Shown piece after piece: positions 8,975 through 17,972 of a stretch of 64,000 nucleotides of DNA (the first letter of the stretch is position 1; every line of letters starts with the position of its first letter). The DNA is from Bradyrhizobium diazoefficiens (lineage in GTDB: Bacteria; Pseudomonadota; Alphaproteobacteria; Rhizobiales; Xanthobacteraceae). The notes under the pieces are model-generated. The model did no database searches, was not told the DNA's origin, and was given only the letters and a program-made list of their open reading frames with translations. The stretch lies in the NCBI RefSeq assembly GCF_018131185.1, contig NZ_JAFCJE010000002.1:248001-312000 (forward strand), given 5' to 3'. Both the position numbers and the translations under genes were made by a program.

Positions 8975-9174
8975 ACGGTCTCGCTATGGATGGCTCGGGC
9001 GCCTGTTCCTAGCATTCGGACGTGGCGATACCAATGGTCTGCACCCCGCGAAGTGCGACATTCCGGCCTCGCGGCTTTACTCCCCGCCCGCTCTGATCCT
9101 ATCGTTCGCGGGCCTTGCGAACCCTGCAGGCCGAATCGCCCGGAAAGCGGCGAGGGCGGGAGGAAAAGGTTTCG

Positions 9175-10773
9175 ATGAAAGACCCCGTGGACGTCCTGAT
9201 CATCGGCGCCGGCGCTTCGGGCGCTGCGGTAGCGTGGTCGCTGGCCGAGACCAAGATGCACATTCTCTGCCTGGAGCAGGGCGGCTGGATGAACCCGGCG
9301 GAATATCCAAGCACGGGCCGCGACTGGGAGGCGAAGTTCTACGGCGAATGGTCGTCAAGCCCCAACGTGCGTGGCCGGCCCGAGGACTATCCCGTTAACG
9401 ACGACAATTCCCCGATCAAGGTCGTCAACTACAACGCGGTCGGCGGCTCCACGGTGATGTACACCGCGCACTGGCCGCGGCTGCATCCCTCCGACTTCAA
9501 GGTGAAGACGCTCGACGGCGTCGCTGACGACTGGCCGATCGACTATGACGCGCTGACCCCGTATTTCGAAGAGAACGACCGCATGATGGGCACATCCGGC
9601 TTGTCAGGCGATCCGCTCTCGCCGCTGACGCATCCGCCGATGCCGCAGCAGCCGCTCGGATTGTCCGGCGCCATCATCGGCAAAGCCATGAACAAGCTCG
9701 GCTGGCACTGGTGGCCGTCCGACACCACGGTCGCGACGATGGACTATGAGGGCCGCGCGCGCTGCATCAATCTCGGCCATTGCACGCCGGCCTGCGCGCA
9801 AGGGGCAAAGTCGTCCACTGACATCACCTATTGGCCGCATGCGATCCGCGCGGGCGTCGAGCTGCGTACCCATTGCCGGGTGCGCGAGATCACCACCGAC
9901 GAGAACGGCATGGCTTCGGGCGTGGTCTATTACGACAAGGACGGCGTCGAGCAGTTCCAGCCCGCGCATGTCGTCATCATCGCCTGCAACGGCGTCGGCA
10001 CGCCGCGGCTGCTCTTGAACTCGGCGTCGGGCCGCTTTCCGAACGGCCTTGCCAATTCGTCCGGACTCGTCGGCAAGAACCTGATGTTCCACCCTTATGC
10101 GCAGATCTACGGCTATGTGAAGGAGCCGACCGACTCCAACCGTGCGCCGCCGACCTGCCTGTGGAGCAAGGAGTGGTATGACACGGATCTCTCGCGCGGC
10201 TTCGTCCGCGGCTTCGGCGTCCAGTTCGTGCGCGGGGCCGGGCCGGTGTTCGAGGCCGTCGTCAGCGAGCAGAAGGGCATTCTGCCATGGGGCGAAGATC
10301 ATCACCGCGTCTTCCGCAAGCTCAACGGTCATCGCTTGGGATTCTCCGCGATCTGCGAGGACCTGCCGGAGGAGCACAATCGCGTCACGCTCGATCCGGT
10401 GCTGAAGGACAGCCACGGCATTCCCGCGCCGAAGATCGACTACACGATCAGCGAGAACAGTCAAAGGATGATGGATTATGCGCTCGCGCGGGGCCGAGAG
10501 ATTCTCGAGACCGCAGGCGCGACCGACATCTGCGTCAACTCGCCGATCCCCTGGGGCGGCTGGCATCTGCTCGGCACCGCGCGGATGGGCGCCGACCCCG
10601 AACGCTCCGTCGTCAACGAATGGGGCCGCACGCACGACGTGAAGAATCTGTTCATCGTCGACGGCAGCATCTTCGTCACCTCCGGCGGGGTCAACCCGAC
10701 CTCCACCATCCAGGCCCTCGCGCTGTACATCGCCGACCAGATGAAGCAGCGCCTCGCCAATTTGTTCGATTGA
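9175..10773 (+). CDS. GMC family FAD-dependent oxidoreductase (gluconate 2-dehydrogenase large-subunit type)
   Basis: A 532-aa flavoprotein with an N-terminal Rossmann motif (DVLIIGAGASGAAVAW) and the GMC C-terminal catalytic pair: His in GWHLLGTARMG and Asn in GVNPTSTIQALAL. The start at 9175 follows GGGAGGAAAAGG. The next gene, 7 bp on, is a subunit-3-like protein, the usual partner in gluconate/2-keto-gluconate or sorbitol dehydrogenases. No cytochrome c subunit follows and no export signal is seen. The likely role is oxidation of a sugar, polyol or alcohol; the substrate is unknown. Confidence 0.88.
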   Translation: MKDPVDVLIIGAGASGAAVAWSLAETKMHILCLEQGGWMNPAEYPSTGRDWEAKFYGEWSSSPNVRGRPEDYPVNDDNSPIKVVNYNAVGGSTVMYTAHWPRLHPSDFKVKTLDGVADDWPIDYDALTPYFEENDRMMGTSGLSGDPLSPLTHPPMPQQPLGLSGAIIGKAMNKLGWHWWPSDTTVATMDYEGRARCINLGHCTPACAQGAKSSTDITYWPHAIRAGVELRTHCRVREITTDENGMASGVVYYDKDGVEQFQPAHVVIIACNGVGTPRLLLNSASGRFPNGLANSSGLVGKNLMFHPYAQIYGYVKEPTDSNRAPPTCLWSKEWYDTDLSRGFVRGFGVQFVRGAGPVFEAVVSEQKGILPWGEDHHRVFRKLNGHRLGFSAICEDLPEEHNRVTLDPVLKDSHGIPAPKIDYTISENSQRMMDYALARGREILETAGATDICVNSPIPWGGWHLLGTARMGADPERSVVNEWGRTHDVKNLFIVDGSIFVTSGGVNPTSTIQALALYIADQMKQRLANLFD

Positions 10774-10780
10774 GGCTGTG

Positions 10781-11230
10781 ATGTCCGCAGACAACCAACT
10801 GACAGGCAGGCAGCGCGACGATCTGCGCACCATCGCCGCGATGATCGTTCCAGCCAGCGACGAGTACAAGGTGCCCGGAGCCGACGATCCCACGATCCAG
10901 GCCGACATGCTGGCAACGCTGGGCCGCGACACCAAATTGGTGGCGGCGGCGCTGGATCATCTGGCGCGGCTCGCCGGCGCGCCGCTCGCCGAGCTCGATG
11001 CCACGAGACGCGATGCGGTGGCCCAGGAGTTCCGCAAGAGTGGCGGTGCCGCCGCGGTGACGCTCGTGCGCGTCGTGCTGCAATGCTACTACCGCGACGA
11101 CCGCGTGCTGGGTTCGCTCGGAATCGAGCTGCGCGCGCCGTTCCCCAAGGGCCATGTGCTTCCGGATGGCGACTGGTCCCTGCTCGACCCGGTCAAGGCA
11201 AGAGGCGGCTCGCTGAGGCGGGCGCCCTAG
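10781..11230 (+). CDS. Gluconate 2-dehydrogenase subunit 3-like protein
   Basis: A helical protein of 149 aa resembling the small subunit 3 of GMC dehydrogenases (segments RQRDDLRTIAAMIVPASDEYKVPGA and CYYRDDRVLGSLGIE). Family members usually carry a twin-arginine signal that exports the large subunit with them. Here the N-terminus (MSADNQLTGRQRDD) has none. It is translationally close to the GMC gene, so the two products probably form a cytoplasmic complex. Confidence 0.75.
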   Translation: MSADNQLTGRQRDDLRTIAAMIVPASDEYKVPGADDPTIQADMLATLGRDTKLVAAALDHLARLAGAPLAELDATRRDAVAQEFRKSGGAAAVTLVRVVLQCYYRDDRVLGSLGIELRAPFPKGHVLPDGDWSLLDPVKARGGSLRRAP

Positions 11231-11322
11231 CCATCTGGGCAGTCCAGCCCTGCGCGCAAGATGCGCACCTTGCGCGGCAGGGGGCAGGCCACCATCTGTG
11301 TGAGCCTCCAAGGACTTTTGCC

Positions 11323-12348
11323 ATGCTGGATTTCACCTCAGATATCGTCGATGACGCTTCGTCATCGCGAACGACAGCGTCTGTGCCGGCCGATGATCGG
11401 GTCTTGCTGGACGCCTATTCCAATGCCGTGATCGACGTGACCGACCGCGTCGGACCTGCTGTCGTGCGGGTGGAGACCGGGCCGAAAGTGCCTGATAGAC
11501 GCGAGCGCGGCGGGCTCGGCTCCGGCATCGTGATCTCGCCGGACGGACTCGTTCTCACCAACAGCCATGTGGTCGGCTCTTCCAGGGAGATCCGGCTGCG
11601 GGACGTCGAGGGCCATGTGGGCGAGGCGCAGGTGCTCGGCGTCGATCCTGACACCGATCTTGCGCTGCTGCGCGCCGACGGCGTGCGCCATTTGCCTTAT
11701 GCCGCGCTCGGCAACTCCAAGACCTTGCGGCGCGGCCAGCTCGTGATCGCGATCGGCAACCCGCTCGGCTTCGAATCGACCGTCACGGCTGGCGTGGTCT
11801 CGGCGCTCGGACGTTCGATCCGCTCGGTCAGTGGCCGCACCATCGAGGACGTGATCCAGACCGATGCCGCCCTCAACCCCGGTAATTCCGGCGGCCCGCT
11901 GCTGTCCTCGAATGCCGAGGTGATCGGCATCAACACGGCCATCATCAACGGCGCCCAAGGCATCTGCTTCGCGGTCGCCAGCAACACCGCGCAATTCGTG
12001 CTGTCGGAGATCATCCGCCACGGCTATGTTCGCCGCGCCTATATCGGCGTCGCCGGGCAGACCGCACCGATCCCGCGACGGCATGCCGTGCTGGCCGGCA
12101 TCGACAACAAGATGGGCGCGCTGCTCGCGCAGATCGAGCCGGACGGTCCGGCCGCCAATGCCGGCCTGTTGCCCGGCGACGTCGTGATCAGGCTCGACGG
12201 CGTCGAGATCAACGGCGTCGACGATCTGATCCGTGTGCTCGACCGCGACCGGATCGGCCGGCGGCTTGCCATGGACGTGCTGCGGCTCGGCCGACTGCGG
12301 GCGATCGAGATCGACCCGATCGAGCGCAAGCCGCGACGCAGCACATGA
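11323..12348 (+). CDS. Trypsin-like serine protease with one PDZ domain (HtrA/DegS-like)
   Basis: A 341-aa protease. The catalytic triad is His82 (TNSHVVG), Asp112 (DTDLALL) and Ser189 (NPGNSGGPL). A single PDZ domain follows (about 235–325, ending GDVVIRLDGVEINGVDDLIRVL). Unlike DegP/DegQ/DegS it has neither a signal peptide nor a membrane anchor: the first 40 residues are polar (MLDFTSDIVDDASSSRTTAS). It is therefore either cytoplasmic or exported by an unseen route. The start is supported by AAGGAC upstream. It follows the GMC pair after a 92-bp gap and may be co-transcribed. Confidence 0.85.
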   Translation: MLDFTSDIVDDASSSRTTASVPADDRVLLDAYSNAVIDVTDRVGPAVVRVETGPKVPDRRERGGLGSGIVISPDGLVLTNSHVVGSSREIRLRDVEGHVGEAQVLGVDPDTDLALLRADGVRHLPYAALGNSKTLRRGQLVIAIGNPLGFESTVTAGVVSALGRSIRSVSGRTIEDVIQTDAALNPGNSGGPLLSSNAEVIGINTAIINGAQGICFAVASNTAQFVLSEIIRHGYVRRAYIGVAGQTAPIPRRHAVLAGIDNKMGALLAQIEPDGPAANAGLLPGDVVIRLDGVEINGVDDLIRVLDRDRIGRRLAMDVLRLGRLRAIEIDPIERKPRRST

Positions 12349-12386
12349 TCCGGAAAAGTCCGAAACGGTTTTCCGTTAAGATCATG
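12344..12386. repeat. Palindromic repeat (CATGATC … GATCATG type)
   Basis: Imperfect inverted repeat with arms CATGATCCGGAAAA and TTTTCCGTTAAGATCATG. This is a short element type found between genes in many Rhizobiales genomes. It includes the stop codon of the protease gene and may act as a transcript end. The remaining 70 bp to the next gene show nothing else. Confidence 0.7.
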
Positions 12387-12459
12387 TGCAAAAAATAGAG
12401 CGTTCCACGGTCGCGGCGGGGTATGACGGTGTCATGCCTCGCCTGTCGAGCCTTGCCGC

Positions 12460-14190
12460 ATGATGCCGGCGCATGAGACCTACGACGTCATTGTCATCGG
12501 CGCCGGTGCCGGTGGCATGACGGCGGCAGCCGTGGCCGCTGCCGAAGGCCTGCGCGTGCTGGTGATCGAGAAGACCGCGTTCGTCGGCGGCACCACCGCC
12601 TGGTCCGGCGGGATGGTCTGGATCCCCGCCAATGCCAAGATGAAGGAGGCAGGGCTCTCCGACAGCGTCCCTGATGCCGTTCAATATTTGTCGAGCACGG
12701 TGCCAGAGCCCGCCAATGCCGGCCTGCGCGCCGCCTTCCTCACGCGCGGGCCGGAGGCGGTCGCCTGGCTCGAAGCCAACACCGAATTGCGGCTCCAGCC
12801 GGTGAAGGCCTGTCCGGACTATTATCCGGAACGGCTGGGAGCGACCGCGGGCGGCCGCGTGCTTGAGCCGATCGCGTTCGATGGTGCGCGGCTCGGCAAG
12901 GCTTTTGCGCGATTGCGGCCACCGCTGCCGGAGTTCACATTGTTGGGCGGGATGATGGTCAACCCGATCGACATTCCACACCTGCGGAAGGCTGGAAGAT
13001 CGCTGCGTCCGACCCTGCGCGCGGCACGGCTGGTTTCCGAATATGCATTGCAGCGGCTGCGCAGCCAGCGCGGCACGACGCTGCATCTCGGCAATGCGCT
13101 TGCTGGGCGGCTGTACGCGTCGCTGCTGGCGCGGCGGGTTGAGATTCTCTTCGGCGCCGACGTGGAAGACCTGTCGATGCAGGGCGATCGTGTCGCGGGG
13201 GTGGTGATCTGTCATGGCTCCCGCGACCGCCCGATTGCAGCGCGTCGCGGGGTGGTTCTCGCGACCGGCGGCTTCTCGCACGACGCCGTGTTGCGCAAGC
13301 GTTTCTTCCCGGCGGCAGCCGGATTTGTTTCGGCGACGAACTCATCAGCGAGGGGCGACGGACTTCGGCTTGCGGCCACAGTCGGCGCCGCCCTCAACGC
13401 GGACGCGACCAGCCCGGCCTATTGGGCGCCGGCCTCGCTGTTCCTCCGCGCCGACGGCAGCCGCGGCGTGTACCCGCATATGGCGACCGACCGCGCCAAG
13501 CCCGGCGTGATCGCGGTCAATGCCGCGGGCCGGCGTTTCGTCAACGAGGCGCTGTCGTACCACGAATTCGTTCTCGCCATGCTCCGTGATGGCAATCGCG
13601 AGCCGACCCTGCCGTTCTACCTGATCTGCGACCGCGCGTTCCTGTGGGCTTACGGCCTCGGTCGCATCAAGCCGTTCACGCGCCGCTATCGGCGTTTTGT
13701 GGTGAGGGGCGAGTTGATCGAGGCTCCTGATATCGTAGAGCTCGCGACCAGGATCGGCGTCAAGCCGTCCGTTCTCACGGCGACGATCGCGAGCTACAAC
13801 GCCGATGCAAAGGAGGGCCGCGACGGCGAATTCGGCCGCGGCAGCACCGTCTACCAGCGCCACCTCGGCGATATCAGGCACAAGCCCAACCCCTGCGTCG
13901 CGCCGATCACCCGCGCGCCGTTCTTCGCGATGCGTATCCATCCGGCGGACCTCGGCACTGCGATCGGCATGAAGGTCGATGCGCTGGCCCGCGTGCTGCG
14001 CGAGGACGGCACGCCGGTTGCCGGCCTCTATGCCTGCGGCAACGACATGGGGTCGATCATGAACGGAAACTGTCCGGGACCGGGGATCATGCTCGGCCCG
14101 GCGCTGACGTTCGGATATATCGCAGGCCGGCATCTGGCGGAGGGGGCGGCGGTGGCAGCGTCGTCGAGTGCCGCGAAGGCGTCTGCTTAG
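12460..14190 (+). CDS. FAD-dependent oxidoreductase of the 3-ketosteroid Δ1-dehydrogenase/fumarate reductase family
   Basis: A 576-aa flavoprotein. The N-terminal dinucleotide fold reads VIVIGAGAGGMTAAAVAAAE, followed by VGGTTAWSGGMVWIPAN, a segment characteristic of KstD-like enzymes. The C-terminal FAD loop is GLYACGNDMGSIMNGNCPGPG. No signal peptide is seen. KstD-like proteins desaturate steroid or other cyclic ketones, but many homologues have no known substrate, and no steroid genes lie nearby. It stands alone between two palindromic repeats. Confidence 0.82.
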   Translation: MMPAHETYDVIVIGAGAGGMTAAAVAAAEGLRVLVIEKTAFVGGTTAWSGGMVWIPANAKMKEAGLSDSVPDAVQYLSSTVPEPANAGLRAAFLTRGPEAVAWLEANTELRLQPVKACPDYYPERLGATAGGRVLEPIAFDGARLGKAFARLRPPLPEFTLLGGMMVNPIDIPHLRKAGRSLRPTLRAARLVSEYALQRLRSQRGTTLHLGNALAGRLYASLLARRVEILFGADVEDLSMQGDRVAGVVICHGSRDRPIAARRGVVLATGGFSHDAVLRKRFFPAAAGFVSATNSSARGDGLRLAATVGAALNADATSPAYWAPASLFLRADGSRGVYPHMATDRAKPGVIAVNAAGRRFVNEALSYHEFVLAMLRDGNREPTLPFYLICDRAFLWAYGLGRIKPFTRRYRRFVVRGELIEAPDIVELATRIGVKPSVLTATIASYNADAKEGRDGEFGRGSTVYQRHLGDIRHKPNPCVAPITRAPFFAMRIHPADLGTAIGMKVDALARVLREDGTPVAGLYACGNDMGSIMNGNCPGPGIMLGPALTFGYIAGRHLAEGAAVAASSSAAKASA

Positions 14191-14218
14191 GCGATTTCTC
14201 CGCCGTATCCACAATCTC

Positions 14219-14306
14219 CGTCATTGCGAGCGCAGCGAAGCAATCCAGGCTGCCTCCGCGGAGGGACTCTGGATTGCTTCGTCGCAAGGGCTCCTCGCAA
14301 TGACGC
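14219..14306. repeat. Extragenic palindromic repeat (CGTCATTGCGAG type)
   Basis: Inverted repeat with outer arms CGTCATTGCGAG and CTCGCAATGACG, and inner arms AGCAATCCAG and CTGGATTGCT. It fills the space between two convergent genes and can fold into a long hairpin. Its form is typical of dispersed Bradyrhizobium elements. Confidence 0.8.
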
Positions 14307-14331
14307 GTGGAGGGAGCTCTCATCTCAATTG

Positions 14332-17300
14332 CTATTCCGCCGCCGCCGCAAAGCGGCTGTTCTCCAGTTCGGCCTCCAGCCGCGCCTTCTCAGCCGCCGC
14401 CAGGTTGATGTTGGCTTCCTTGACGTGGCCGAAGCCGCGGATCGTCTCGGGCACGCGGGCCAGCCGCGTCAGCAGCGGAATCTGCGCCGCTTGCAGCCCT
14501 ACGATCCGCTGGTCGATCATCCCAAGATAGTCGCCGACCAGCTTGCGCTCGGTCCGGCGCTCCTCTGTGCGGCCGAACGGATCGAACGCGCCGCCACGCA
14601 GAAATTTTAGCCGGGCCAGCACGCGGAAGGCGTGGATCATCCAGCCGCCGAACTCCTGCTTCCGGAGACGTCCGGTCGCCTTGTCGCGTTTCGCGAAGAT
14701 CGGCGGAGCGAGATGGTACTTCAGCGTGAAGTCCCCGTCGAACTTTTCTGACACCTTCTTGGCAAAGCTGCCCTCGGTATAAAGCCGGGCGACCTCGTAT
14801 TCGTCCTTGTAGGACATCAGCTTGAACAGGTTTTTCGCGATAGCCTCGGTCAGCTCCGTGGACGCGGGCGAGGCCGATGTCTCGGCCTTGCGCACCTTGG
14901 CAACGGCCGCGAGGTAGCGGTCGGCGTAGGCCTTGTCCTGATAGCCGGACAGGAATTCGGCACGGGTCGCGATGATATCGTCGAGCGACTTCGTCGGTGC
15001 CGATGCCCGGCTCTTGAATTGAAGCACGCTGCGCACGCGCGACATGTCGTGGGCGGCGAGACGGCCCCAGGTGAAGGCGAGCTTGTTCATCTCGATCGCG
15101 GCGCCGTTGATCTCGATGGCGCGGAGCAGGGCGTCGAGCGACAGCGGGATGGCGCCCTTCTGGAAGGCGAAGCCGAGCATGAAGGGATTGGTCGCGATGG
15201 AATCGCCCATCAGCGCTGAAGCAATGCCCGTCGCATCGATGATGTCGAGGTTCTTGTCGCCGACCGTGTCGCGCAGCACGGTCTGCATCGTGCCCATCTC
15301 GAAGTCGAGATCGGGATTCTGCACGAAGCTCGCGGTCGGCTGCAAATCGGCGTTGACGTAGGCCTTCGTCACGCCGCGCTCGGCGCGGCTGAGCGCGGAG
15401 GGGCCGGCCGAGACGATCATGTCGCAGCCGAGGATGACGTCGGCGCCGCCGGTGGTGATGCGGACCGCGGAGATGTCCTCGGGCTTCGGCGCGATGCGGA
15501 CGTGGCTCATCACCGCGCCGTTCTTCTGCGACAGGCCGGTGAAATCGAGCGCCGAGCAGCCGCGGCCGTCGATATGGGCTGCCATGCCGAGCAGGGCGCC
15601 GATGGTGATGACGCCGGTACCGCCGATGCCGGTGACGAGGATGTTGTAGGGGCCGTCCAGTTCGCGTACCGGCGGCAGCGGCAAATCGGCGAACAGCTGG
15701 CCGGAATCGACCCCTGAGGTCTTCATGCGTTTGAGCGTGCCGCCTTGGACGGTGACGAAGCTCGGGCAGAAGCCCTCGACGCAGGAAAAGTCCTTGTTGC
15801 AGTTCGACTGGTCGATCTGGCGCTTGCGGCCGAACTCGGTCTCCAGCGGCTGCACCGAGACGCAATTGGAGGCCTGCGAGCAATCGCCGCAGCCTTCGCA
15901 GACCAGTTCGTTGATGAAGGCGCGCTTGGCAGGATCGGGATAGAGCCCGCGCTTGCGGCGGCGGCGCTTTTCCGCGGCGCAGGTCTGGTCGTAGATGATG
16001 GCCGTGAGACCCTTGATATCGCGCAGCTCGCGCTGCACGGCATCGAGTTCGCGGCGATGATGGATGGTCGCGCCTTGCGGGAAGTAGTTGCCTTCGGGGT
16101 ATTTGCTCGGATCGTCCGAGACGATCGCAAGCCGCTTGACGCCCTCGGCCCAGACCTGATGTGCGATTTGCGCGACGTTGAAGGCGCCTTCGGCCGGCTG
16201 GCCGCCGGTCATCGCGACGGCATCGTTGTAGAGGATCTTGTAGGTGATGTTGATGCCGGCGGCGGAGGCGGCGCGCAGTGCCAGGAGACCGGAATGAGTA
16301 TAAGTCCCGTCGCCGAGATTCTGGAAGATGTGGGTCTCGGTCGTGAAGGGAGACTGGCCGATCCAGTTCACGCCCTCGGCGCCCATATGCGAGATCAGAT
16401 CGGTGCGGCGGGTGGGCATGCTCAGGGCCATGCCGTGGCAGCCGATGCCGGCCATGGCGCGGCTGCCCTCGGGCACGCGCGTCGAGGTGTTGTGCGGGCA
16501 GCCCGAGCAGAAGAACGGCGTGCGCGCGAGCTTGATCGGCGCGCTGGTGGTGACGGGATTTTCGAAAGCCTCGAGCCGCGCCAGCCGCTGCTCAAGTACC
16601 GGGCTGTGATGACCGAGCTTGCGCAGTCGTGCGACGAGGGCGGAGGCAACGATCGTCGGCGTCAGCTCCCCCTCGCTCGGCAGCAGCGGCGCGCCGCGCT
16701 CGTCACGCTTGCCGGTGACGGTCGGGCGCCTTGACGCATCGATATTGTAGAGGATGCGCATCAGCTGGTCTTCGATGAAGCCGCGCTTCTCCTCGACCAC
16801 CAGCACGTCCTGAAGACCTTCGGCGAAACGTTTCGCGCCGCTCTCCTCCAGCGGCCAGGTCATCGCGACCTTATAGATGCGAAGGCCCAGATCCTGCGCG
16901 TCCTTGTCGGTGATGCCTAAGTCGGCGAGGGCCTGGCGAAGGTCGAGATAGGCCTTGCCGGTTGCGACGATGCCGAGCCTCGCCGGCTTTGAATCGAGCA
17001 CGATGCGGTCGAGCTGGTTGGCGCGGGCGAAGGCCTGCACTGCGGCCATCTTCGGGCCGAACAGGCGCCTCTCCGCGTCCAGCGGCGGATCCGGCCAGCG
17101 GATGTTGAGGCCGCCGGGCGGCATCTCGAAATCACCGGGAAGCACGATCTTGATGCGCTCGGGGTCGCTGTCGATCGAGGCCGAGCTTTCCACGGTCTCG
17201 CTGATGGCCTTGAAGCCGACCCAGCAGCCGGAGAAGCGTGATAGGGCGAAGCCGTAGAGGCCGAGATCGAGATAGTCCTGCAGCGTCGCTGGATTGATCA

Positions 17301-17808
17301 CGGGGATCAGCGCCGCCGCGAACACCTGCTCGCTCTGATGAGCCAGCGTCGAGGACTGGCAGCCATGATCATCGCCGGCCAGCGCCAGCACGCCGCCATT
17401 GAGGGAGGTGCCGGCCGCATTGGCATGCTTGAGCGCATCGACCGAACGGTCGACGCCGGGCCCCTTGCCGTACCAGATGCCGAACACGCCATCGACCTTG
17501 GCTCCGGGAAACAGGCCGACCTGCTGGCTGCCCCAGACGGCGGTTGCCGCCAGATCCTCGTTCAGACCGGGGACGAAAGCGATGTCGTGCTGCTGGAGGT
17601 GCGACTTCGCGCGCCACAGCGCGTGGTCGTACATGCCGAGCGGGGAACCGCGATAGCCCGAGATGAAGCCGCCGGTGTTGAGCCCCTGAAGCCGGTCTCG
17701 TTCGCGCTGCAACATGGGCAGGCGGACCAGGGCCTGGGTGCCGGACAGGAATATCCGCTTCGATTCGAGCCGGTATTTATCGTCCAGCTCGACCTGCAAC
17801 AGCGTCAT
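14332..17808 (-). CDS. Indolepyruvate:ferredoxin oxidoreductase family protein (single-chain α–β–γ fusion)
   Basis: A 1158-aa cytoplasmic enzyme oxidising 2-oxo acids from amino acid breakdown to acyl-CoA. In order it has a pyruvate:ferredoxin-type N-terminal domain (TGGFISGYRGSPLGMYD), a thiamine-diphosphate domain (MAGIGCHGMALSMP; FQNLGDGTYTHSGL), Cys-rich iron-sulfur segments (CSGCPHN; CEGCGDCSQASNC; CNKDFSCVEGFC), and a γ/KorB-like domain (NILVTGIGGTGVITIGALLG). Aerobic alphaproteobacteria often have this long fused form. The gene is monocistronic. Substrate preference (aryl or branched-chain) is not readable. Confidence 0.93.
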   Translation of the reverse strand: MTLLQVELDDKYRLESKRIFLSGTQALVRLPMLQRERDRLQGLNTGGFISGYRGSPLGMYDHALWRAKSHLQQHDIAFVPGLNEDLAATAVWGSQQVGLFPGAKVDGVFGIWYGKGPGVDRSVDALKHANAAGTSLNGGVLALAGDDHGCQSSTLAHQSEQVFAAALIPVINPATLQDYLDLGLYGFALSRFSGCWVGFKAISETVESSASIDSDPERIKIVLPGDFEMPPGGLNIRWPDPPLDAERRLFGPKMAAVQAFARANQLDRIVLDSKPARLGIVATGKAYLDLRQALADLGITDKDAQDLGLRIYKVAMTWPLEESGAKRFAEGLQDVLVVEEKRGFIEDQLMRILYNIDASRRPTVTGKRDERGAPLLPSEGELTPTIVASALVARLRKLGHHSPVLEQRLARLEAFENPVTTSAPIKLARTPFFCSGCPHNTSTRVPEGSRAMAGIGCHGMALSMPTRRTDLISHMGAEGVNWIGQSPFTTETHIFQNLGDGTYTHSGLLALRAASAAGINITYKILYNDAVAMTGGQPAEGAFNVAQIAHQVWAEGVKRLAIVSDDPSKYPEGNYFPQGATIHHRRELDAVQRELRDIKGLTAIIYDQTCAAEKRRRRKRGLYPDPAKRAFINELVCEGCGDCSQASNCVSVQPLETEFGRKRQIDQSNCNKDFSCVEGFCPSFVTVQGGTLKRMKTSGVDSGQLFADLPLPPVRELDGPYNILVTGIGGTGVITIGALLGMAAHIDGRGCSALDFTGLSQKNGAVMSHVRIAPKPEDISAVRITTGGADVILGCDMIVSAGPSALSRAERGVTKAYVNADLQPTASFVQNPDLDFEMGTMQTVLRDTVGDKNLDIIDATGIASALMGDSIATNPFMLGFAFQKGAIPLSLDALLRAIEINGAAIEMNKLAFTWGRLAAHDMSRVRSVLQFKSRASAPTKSLDDIIATRAEFLSGYQDKAYADRYLAAVAKVRKAETSASPASTELTEAIAKNLFKLMSYKDEYEVARLYTEGSFAKKVSEKFDGDFTLKYHLAPPIFAKRDKATGRLRKQEFGGWMIHAFRVLARLKFLRGGAFDPFGRTEERRTERKLVGDYLGMIDQRIVGLQAAQIPLLTRLARVPETIRGFGHVKEANINLAAAEKARLEAELENSRFAAAAE

Positions 17809-17972
17809 TTCGGAAGTCCTCGGTTTACGTTCGAGCGTGGGGTTTGCGCTGCGGGAGGGATTGCGGCTGCGCGACGCGAATTGTGACAGTCAAAAGCATG
17901 CGCCAGCGAAGTCAATATCGCTGGCCGCATCCGTGGCGGTCCTGCTAGTCATGGCTGCCTGTGGAGAGAACC

